Positions 6,659 to 12,437 of a DNA stretch of 17,684 nucleotides are shown here, piece by piece (position 1 is the first letter of the stretch; the number at the start of each line of letters is the position of its first letter). The translations under genes and the position numbers were made by a program. The notes below the pieces were generated by a model. It was not told the DNA's origin. It did no database searches and saw nothing but the letters and a program-made list of their open reading frames with translations. This DNA comes from Candidatus Omnitrophota bacterium (GTDB taxonomy: Bacteria; Omnitrophota; Gorgyraeia; Aquiviventales; Aquiviventaceae), in NCBI GenBank assembly GCA_023247155.1, contig JAHFGZ010000018.1, forward strand, positions 1 through 17,684, written 5' to 3'.

Positions 6659-8181
6659 GGCTTCTCAAACACCGTGACCAGGTCGGCCGGGAGCGGTGTG
6701 GTCCACCGGCCGTCGCCCCAGGTGTTAAACTGCCGGAGGACCGCAAGCCCATGGGCCTGGCAGAGCCCCGCCATCTCTTCCGCGGTGACGACGCTGCGCC
6801 ACCCCGCTCCACGAGCGCCGTTCGAATGGTGGATCACGCCTCGGCCTCCAGGCGAGAGGATCCTCGCGAAGTGCCGCACGTAGCGCTCGACCTCTTGGGA
6901 TTGGATGTGGACGAACACGTCCCAGGACCAGATCCGGTCGATGGTGTCGGCCGGGATGACGCTCAGGTCGCTGCCGTCATTCACGACATACTCGATATGA
7001 GCGGCCTGCTTGAAGCGCTCCCGGCAGATCGCAAGGCAGGCGGGCGTCAGGTCCACCACCACCAGACGGCTCGCCCGCGGGACGAGGAACTCCGTCCAGC
7101 GGCCGGCCCCGGGCCCGATCTCCAGCACCCGGCTCCCCGTCGGGATCTGGGGGGCCAGGATGTGCTCCACGACGCTCAAGGTCCACTCGGGCGTCTGGGA
7201 CCATTCGTGGCCGCCCCCGGACCAGTCGTAGGACGTCCAGAGCAACCGGTTCACCTCGGGCGTCTGGGGCAGCGGCTGGCCGCGGAGCGCGCGGGAGAGC
7301 CCCAGCCACGCAAACTTGACGGTGGCTCGGGGACCTTGCCTCAGGAGCATCCGCTTCAGGATCTGCAGGGACAGCCGGGAGACCCTCCAGCGCTCCCCCC
7401 ACCGCTCCCTTCGAAACCCCCACCACAGCCGGAGGAGGTTCTCCGTCACCTCGGGGCTGCGACGGAGGAGCGACCGGTAGCCGGGCTGCCGCAGCTCGCG
7501 GACCGCAACCGGGATCTCCATGATCCGCAGGCCCGCGCGCTGCGCGCGCAGGACGAGCTCCGTGTCGAAAATCGACTGATCCGTCACGCACCGTGAGATG
7601 ATCGGCGACACCGACCGCCGCCTGAACGCCTTCAGCCCATGCGTGTCGGTGCCCCGGAAGCCGAAGCCCAGCCGGAGCGCCCAGTTGAAGCCCCGCGTGA
7701 TCACCCGCCGGAGGAGCGGCCGCTCATCCCGCGCCCCGCGCATCACCTTGGAACCGATGACCATGTCGCAGTGCTCAAGACGGACGAGGGCCTCGCGGAG
7801 GAACTCGCCGCTCCAGAAATCGATGTTGACCAGGACCACCGCGTCGTGCAGGCAGGTCGCGATCGCATGGCGCAAGGCCAACCCGTAATTCGGCGCCGGC
7901 AGGCGCTCCACGCGGACCTCGGGATGGGCGCGTTGGAACGCCTCCACGATGACCGGCGTCTCATCCGTGCTCCCGTTTTCACAGACCACCAGGTCGAACG
8001 CCATCCCCAGCCCCCGGAGGGCCTCGAGGAGCTGCGTGGCGGACCGCTGAAAGATCGTCGCCTCGTTGTACACGGGCACGACGATCGAGCACGGAGGGAT
8101 CGGACGGCCCGCGAGCCGCTCCCCGGCGCCCCCCGGCCCCTCGGCCAGACCCGTCTCCAGCCCTGCAGCGCCCTCGGTCAT
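6655..8181 (-). CDS. GT2 glycosyltransferase fused to a class I SAM-dependent methyltransferase
   Basis: A 508-residue two-domain protein. Residues about 30-230 are a GT2 (GT-A) domain resembling dolichyl-phosphate mannosyltransferase-like enzymes, with IVVPVYNE at 33-40, CENGSTDETP at 67-76, and DTHGLKAFRR near 179-188. At the site where the DxD-like motif DADL usually sits, the sequence is VNIDFWSGEF, so only Asp121 plus downstream Glu126 are available. After a basic linker (about 235-300), residues about 335-508 form a Rossmann methyltransferase: motif I VLEIGPGAGRW (352-362), VVVDLTP (374-380), IWSWDVFVHI (417-426) and a motif around ILSPGGRGVIHHSN (441-454). It may transfer and then O-methylate a sugar on the lipid-linked unit, which is inference. 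A 25-nt gap with AAGGGGG separates it from the acyltransferase gene. Both halves are confidently recognised. Confidence 0.88.
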   Translation of the reverse strand: MTEGAAGLETGLAEGPGGAGERLAGRPIPPCSIVVPVYNEATIFQRSATQLLEALRGLGMAFDLVVCENGSTDETPVIVEAFQRAHPEVRVERLPAPNYGLALRHAIATCLHDAVVLVNIDFWSGEFLREALVRLEHCDMVIGSKVMRGARDERPLLRRVITRGFNWALRLGFGFRGTDTHGLKAFRRRSVSPIISRCVTDQSIFDTELVLRAQRAGLRIMEIPVAVRELRQPGYRSLLRRSPEVTENLLRLWWGFRRERWGERWRVSRLSLQILKRMLLRQGPRATVKFAWLGLSRALRGQPLPQTPEVNRLLWTSYDWSGGGHEWSQTPEWTLSVVEHILAPQIPTGSRVLEIGPGAGRWTEFLVPRASRLVVVDLTPACLAICRERFKQAAHIEYVVNDGSDLSVIPADTIDRIWSWDVFVHIQSQEVERYVRHFARILSPGGRGVIHHSNGARGAGWRSVVTAEEMAGLCQAHGLAVLRQFNTWGDGRWTTPLPADLVTVFEKP

Positions 8182-8206
8182 CCCTCGACCCCCTTGATCA
8201 TCCCTT

Positions 8207-9637
8207 TCAAAACTGAAAATAGATGAACGCTGTCACCCCGGAGGCTCCGCACAGGACAATCAGATGAAACAGTGTGGTGTACACCGCCCACCGGCCTGGT
8301 AACGCCAACCGCCGCAACGCCAGCAAATCATCCCGCCTATACTGCCAGATCTGCATCACGAGTAAGGGGATCGTGACCGCAAGGAAACGCATCCAGAGCG
8401 AGGCGGTGACTGACACCGCTGAGACGGTCCACGGGCCGCCGATCAGGCCATGAGCCATGTGCATGACCTGGCTCCATGAATCGGCGCGAAAGAACAGCCA
8501 GCCCAAGCAGACGGCGTGAAAACACGCCACGATTCGAAGCGCCAGCCAACGATCCCCGCCTGACGTTTCGCGGCGGTTCGACCACCCCGTCTGCTCCGTC
8601 CACAGCCGGTGACCGGCCAGGAGGAAGGCATGGTACAATCCCCACACCACGAACGTCCAGGCCGCCCCATGCCACAGCCCTCCTAACAGCATGGTCAGGA
8701 GCAGGTTTCTGTACGTCATCCACCTTCCCCGTTGGTTTCCGCCGAGCGGGAGATAGAGATAATCCCGCAACCATGTGGAGAGGCTCACGTGCCACCTCCG
8801 CCAAAAGTCGCGGGGATTGGCCGCGAAGTAGGGCAGCCGGAAATTGACCATGAGGTCAAACCCCATCCAGCGGGCCACCCCGCGCGCCATATTGGAGTAC
8901 CCATCAAAGTCGCAGAAGATCTGAAAGCTAAATGCATAGAGGGCCACCAGCACGGCAGGGCCCGCATAGGGCGGCGAATCGCCAAAGACCGATGTGACAA
9001 TCGGCGCCAGATTGTCAGCCACAACGACCTTCTCAAAGAGCCCCCAGAGAAACAGGTACGCGCCCTCTTCGAGATCGGCAATCCGGATCCGTCGCGGTTG
9101 CTGGATCTGGGGCAGCAGCCGGTCGGCGCGCTCAATCGGGCCGGCGACCAATTGCGGAAAAAACGCCACGTAGAGCGCGAAGTCAACGAAACGACGAGTG
9201 GGCTGCACGTGCCGGCGATAGACATCAATGACATAGCTCATGGTCTGGAACGTATAAAACGAAATCCCGACCGGCAGGATGATGCGCAGCGTGGCCGGGC
9301 TCCATGCGAGCCCCAGGCGGCCAACAAGCCGGCTGGCGCTCTCCACAAAAAATCCGGAATATTTGAACAGGCCCAGCACCCCCAGGCTGCCCACCAGGCT
9401 GAGGAGCAGCCACCGGCGCCGAATGGCTTGATGCGGTGTGCGGCTCATCGCGAGCGCGCAGCCGTAATCCAAGACCGTTGAAAACAGCAGCAGCCCAAGA
9501 AATCGAACATCCCACCAGCCATAGAAGAGATAGCTCGCCGCAAGGAGTAACCGGTTCTGGCCCCGATGGCCCAGCCGCACGTAGGCAGCAAACACGATGG
9601 CGAAAAATATCGCGAAGGTCCATGTGTGGAACAACAT
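8207..9637 (-). CDS. MBOAT family O-acyltransferase (AlgI/DltB-like)
   Basis: A 476-residue polytopic inner-membrane protein of the AlgI/DltB/PatA MBOAT family. These proteins pass an acyl group, usually acetyl, across the membrane for O-acylation of extracytoplasmic polysaccharide. The conserved stretches are visible: LPVGISFYTFQTMSYVIDVY (121-140), FFPQLVAGPIERA (159-171), FSFQIFCDFDGYSNMARG (236-253), FWRRWHVSLSTWLRDYLYLP (278-297) and GGLWHGAAWTFVVWGLYHA (319-337), with the invariant histidine at 323. The frame is open 32 codons further upstream into the preceding gene. The ATG at 9637 is preferred because MLFHTWTF followed by a membrane helix is the normal AlgI start, and it shares one base with the upstream stop (TGATG). 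AAGGAGAGGG lies 13 bases before it. The AlgJ-like protein encoded immediately upstream is its natural partner. The gene is less GC-rich than the flanks. Confidence 0.93.
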   Translation of the reverse strand: MLFHTWTFAIFFAIVFAAYVRLGHRGQNRLLLAASYLFYGWWDVRFLGLLLFSTVLDYGCALAMSRTPHQAIRRRWLLLSLVGSLGVLGLFKYSGFFVESASRLVGRLGLAWSPATLRIILPVGISFYTFQTMSYVIDVYRRHVQPTRRFVDFALYVAFFPQLVAGPIERADRLLPQIQQPRRIRIADLEEGAYLFLWGLFEKVVVADNLAPIVTSVFGDSPPYAGPAVLVALYAFSFQIFCDFDGYSNMARGVARWMGFDLMVNFRLPYFAANPRDFWRRWHVSLSTWLRDYLYLPLGGNQRGRWMTYRNLLLTMLLGGLWHGAAWTFVVWGLYHAFLLAGHRLWTEQTGWSNRRETSGGDRWLALRIVACFHAVCLGWLFFRADSWSQVMHMAHGLIGGPWTVSAVSVTASLWMRFLAVTIPLLVMQIWQYRRDDLLALRRLALPGRWAVYTTLFHLIVLCGASGVTAFIYFQF

Positions 9638-10836
9638 CAGTGTGAGGTGACCCTCTCCTTGGCAGAGATCCGTGCTGGCCTCATCACCTCGGCCAGCCGA
9701 TCTGCAGCCAGCGCAGCCCCCGTGGCATTCCAATGGGTGTCGTCGAGATGGTAGGGCTGCCTGCCAGCCGCGCGCGCCCTCTGAAACATCGCTTGCAGCT
9801 CAACCACCTTGATGCCTGCGGCGTTCAGCCGGCTGATGAGCCGAGGCAGGAAGTCCGGGGGATCTGCGGCATCCGTTGCCTGCGGCGGGATCAGGTCCCA
9901 GTAGATCCGTTCCCTGTCAGGAATGGGCATGAAGACGAAGCGCATGCCTCGCGCTTCGAGAGCGTCGCGATACGCCACGATGACCTGGACCACGCCCTGC
10001 AGGATCGCCTCCTGATCCCCGTTGCGGTAGGCGCGCGCCCATCTCAACGCATCTTCCGTGAACATGATCCGTTCGGACGGATTGGCGACGAAGGGAAAGA
10101 TGGCATCCTGAACCTGCCACAGTCGAGGCTGCCGCATGGCCGCATGCAGGAGCGGCAGGAACAACGCATCACGAGCGATCCGAATCGTGTACCGAGTCAG
10201 CCACGGCTTCTTCCATATCCGGTCGACGGCGATGGTCCAGGCGGTCGGCATGAGGCCCTCGTAGACACGCGTCACCAGCCCGGCCAGTTGGCGAGGGGAT
10301 CGCTCGGGTGCAGGACGCAGCGCCTCAAGGGTGTAGAGCGTGCGCTCGACGTTCACGAGGACCACCGTGGCTGGTGGGCCGGCCGTGAACCGCTCCTCGG
10401 CAAAAAAGTCATTCATGTCGGCCGGCGAGTAGGCGTACACGCGTTGACCAGTGGCCCTGGCCAGCGCTTCGGCAAGCGTGTCATCCTGGGTTAATGAGGC
10501 GCCCGCGACGTTGGAGTCGCCGACCAGGACCATGTCAGGCGGTTCAGACATTGGCCGGTTCCGCCAGCCGTAGGCATCGGTCTGCCATGCTGCAGGCCTG
10601 CGGATGGTCAACGCCGTATGCACCCCAAGGTCGCCTCGTTCAATCATGGTGGCGTGTGCGTTTGGATAGAACCATCCACCCGCTGAGGCGTGCGGGCGCT
10701 GGTCCACCAGGAGTTCCCAACAACGGAATGCGTACCAGTCGAGGGGAACCAGCTTGCCAACAAGAAGAGGAAGGACCGTGGTGCTGCCATACAGCACGCA
10801 CTTCAGCCACAATCGGCGCCCAGGGGTCAGATCCAT
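9637..10836 (-). CDS. AlgJ/AlgX-like SGNH-fold O-acetyltransferase component
   Basis: A 399-residue protein with an N-terminal hydrophobic segment (about 10-31) that should act as signal anchor, placing the rest in the periplasm. It carries the SGNH-family nucleophile block LVGDSNVAGASL at 104-115 (Ser108) and the distal catalytic pair in LDDTHWNATG at 364-373 (Asp365 or Asp366 with His368), the arrangement seen in AlgJ, AlgX and related alginate or cellulose acetylation proteins. The FMPIPDRERIY segment at 302-312 also fits this family. It would take the acyl group exported by the MBOAT protein, whose gene overlaps it by one base, and place it on polymer hydroxyls. The ATG at 10836 overlaps the end of the deacetylase gene by 10 nt. 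Sequence similarity in this family is low outside the motifs, so the subfamily is uncertain. The MBOAT adjacency makes the role convincing. Confidence 0.85.
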   Translation of the reverse strand: MDLTPGRRLWLKCVLYGSTTVLPLLVGKLVPLDWYAFRCWELLVDQRPHASAGGWFYPNAHATMIERGDLGVHTALTIRRPAAWQTDAYGWRNRPMSEPPDMVLVGDSNVAGASLTQDDTLAEALARATGQRVYAYSPADMNDFFAEERFTAGPPATVVLVNVERTLYTLEALRPAPERSPRQLAGLVTRVYEGLMPTAWTIAVDRIWKKPWLTRYTIRIARDALFLPLLHAAMRQPRLWQVQDAIFPFVANPSERIMFTEDALRWARAYRNGDQEAILQGVVQVIVAYRDALEARGMRFVFMPIPDRERIYWDLIPPQATDAADPPDFLPRLISRLNAAGIKVVELQAMFQRARAAGRQPYHLDDTHWNATGAALAADRLAEVMRPARISAKERVTSH

Positions 10837-11624
10837 CCCTTCCCGCAGGCCTGGAGCAGACGCGTCCGCAGCCGGTCATAGCATGCAAACGGCAGCACCG
10901 CCTTGCAGGCCTCCGTCACGATCTGCTTGGCGGCCACCTTGCACGCGGTGGCGGCCCGGCGCTCGCAGATGCCCGCCACGCCGGCGGTCGTCGTGTACGC
11001 CCGCATCGCGAACCGCTTGAGCAGGAAGGGCGACCCGCGTGACGGGTTGTAGCCTTCCACCGAGGTCAGCACCCGGTCATAGCCGGCCCGCCGCGCCGCC
11101 GAGATGACCCGGCTGTTGAACGCGCCGTTGGGGCACGAGAAGAACTCCACGGGCGTGCCCGTGATCGCCTCCAGGTCGGCCTTCGACCCCGCCAGCTCCT
11201 CCTCCAGCCCCTCCGGGTCGAGCCCCGTCAGACACCGGTGCGTCGCGGAATGGGAGTGGATCCCATGGCCGTTGGCGGCGAGCCCCTTGATGTCGCCAGC
11301 CGTCAGGTACCCCGGCGTCCCGATGAGCCGGCTGACGATGAAGAAATCGCCCCGGAACCCCAGCCGTTCCAGCAGCGGCGCGATCGTCTGGTGGCAGCTC
11401 CTTTCCCCGTCGTCGAAGGTCAGCGCGACCGCCTCCCGGGGCCGGTCCAGGCACTCCCCGAGCGGGCGCACGCGGTAGCCCCGGGCGCGCAGGTAGCCCA
11501 TGTGGTCCTCGAACAACCGGTCCCGCAGGATGTACTCGCGGCGATGCGGCTCGGCCTGGCCAGCGAACCCCTCGCCGCTGTCCACCCCGTGGTACAGGAG
11601 GATTATGAGCGATCCGTCCCGCAT
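10827..11624 (-). CDS. Polysaccharide deacetylase (CE4/NodB family)
   Basis: A 265-residue CE4 carbohydrate esterase, which removes N- or O-acetyl groups from sugars with a divalent metal. ILLYHGV at 8-14 is the common opening strand. LTFDDGE at 68-74 carries the catalytic base and a metal aspartate, HSHSATH at 123-129 carries the two metal histidines, and FFSCPNGAFN at 161-170 matches the R/C-P-x-G block. No signal peptide or membrane segment is evident, so the protein may act in the cytoplasm or on the inner face of the membrane. The C-terminal part from about 210 is Ala/Cys/Lys-rich and not conserved in the family as far as I can tell. The ATG at 11624 overlaps the formyltransferase-like gene by 22 nt and is the only start that leaves the first strand intact. 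It is a second deacetylase unit besides the one fused in the 937-residue protein. Confidence 0.92.
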   Translation of the reverse strand: MRDGSLIILLYHGVDSGEGFAGQAEPHRREYILRDRLFEDHMGYLRARGYRVRPLGECLDRPREAVALTFDDGERSCHQTIAPLLERLGFRGDFFIVSRLIGTPGYLTAGDIKGLAANGHGIHSHSATHRCLTGLDPEGLEEELAGSKADLEAITGTPVEFFSCPNGAFNSRVISAARRAGYDRVLTSVEGYNPSRGSPFLLKRFAMRAYTTTAGVAGICERRAATACKVAAKQIVTEACKAVLPFACYDRLRTRLLQACGKGWI

Positions 11625-12397
11625 CCCCGCGCAGTCCTCCAGGCGGCCTTGACGTAATCCGACAGCCCGATATGCGTGAACACGCCACCCGGCGACGCCG
11701 GAGGAGCCGACCCCGCCGCGGCGTCCTGTCCCGCCGCCTCCGCGGCCTTCAGCAGCTCGGATGCGCCCTCGACCATCAACCGCTCGGACTCGACCTTGAA
11801 ATGCCGCAGGGGAAACTGCGGCGGGGAGCTCCGCTTGGCGATGAGGGCGCCGGCATCCAGCCCGTCATCCGCCCGGTAGATGGACCACCCCACCTTCTCC
11901 GGTTCTCCGCGCGACCTCGCCCAGAACGGCGCGTAGACGCCGCGGTAGTCCGGCAGGATCCCGGGATGGCACCCGATGAACCCCAGCCGCGGGATGGCCA
12001 GGACCTCCCGGTCCAGCAGCTCCCGCGATTCCATCAGCACCACGTCGGGCTCAAGCCGCCGCAGCAGCCCCTTGCCGTCGTCGCTGTTGAGCGATGCCAC
12101 CTCATACACCGGCACCCCGCCTGCGGCGAGCGGCGCGGAGAAGCCCCGAGGGAACACCGCCCGGCGCAGGCGCTCGTCGGCCCCCTGCACGAAGAGCCGG
12201 TGGTACACGCTGAAGCAGAGCTCATCGATCGCCTTGGCAAGGCCGTAGCGATGGGCGCGCCTGGCCAGGAGCCGCACCTTGCCGGAGGCGGTCATCGGCG
12301 ACTGGAGGATCACGGCGGAGAGCCGGCCGCTCGCCATCAGCAACCGGGCGACATACCGTGTCACCGGCGATTGAAACGTGTAGAAGCAGATCCGCAT
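11603..12397 (-). CDS. Formyltransferase-fold protein (possible sugar N-formyltransferase)
   Basis: A 264-residue protein of the N10-formyl-tetrahydrofolate-dependent formyltransferase superfamily, which includes Met-tRNA formyltransferase and nucleotide-aminosugar N-formyltransferases. The core signature is LGFIGCHPGILPDYRGVYAP at 138-157, followed by IYRADDGLDAGALI at 173-186 with the conserved catalytic aspartate (Asp181). Classical members have Asn-x-His in the first motif, whereas here it is Gly-Cys-His, so the catalytic asparagine position is not conserved. EPDVVLMESRELLDREVL (116-133) matches the preceding family helix and strand. The context suggests N-formylation of an amino sugar, but a carbamoyl- or other one-carbon-type transfer cannot be excluded. 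The frame is open 37 codons earlier, but the ATG at 12397 begins directly with the first strand MRICFYTF. It follows the upstream stop by 40 nt, one of the larger gaps in the window. Confidence 0.78.
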   Translation of the reverse strand: MRICFYTFQSPVTRYVARLLMASGRLSAVILQSPMTASGKVRLLARRAHRYGLAKAIDELCFSVYHRLFVQGADERLRRAVFPRGFSAPLAAGGVPVYEVASLNSDDGKGLLRRLEPDVVLMESRELLDREVLAIPRLGFIGCHPGILPDYRGVYAPFWARSRGEPEKVGWSIYRADDGLDAGALIAKRSSPPQFPLRHFKVESERLMVEGASELLKAAEAAGQDAAAGSAPPASPGGVFTHIGLSDYVKAAWRTARGCGTDRS

Positions 12398-12437
12398 GCC
12401 GGAGCCAGCCGCTTCACCGCGCGATGGCGCAGGGCGC

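Noticed and set aside
12398..12437. 40-nt gap as promoter or terminator
   Set aside because: I see no -35/-10 pair and no stable hairpin followed by a T run. It is GC-rich and more likely a short untranslated spacer.
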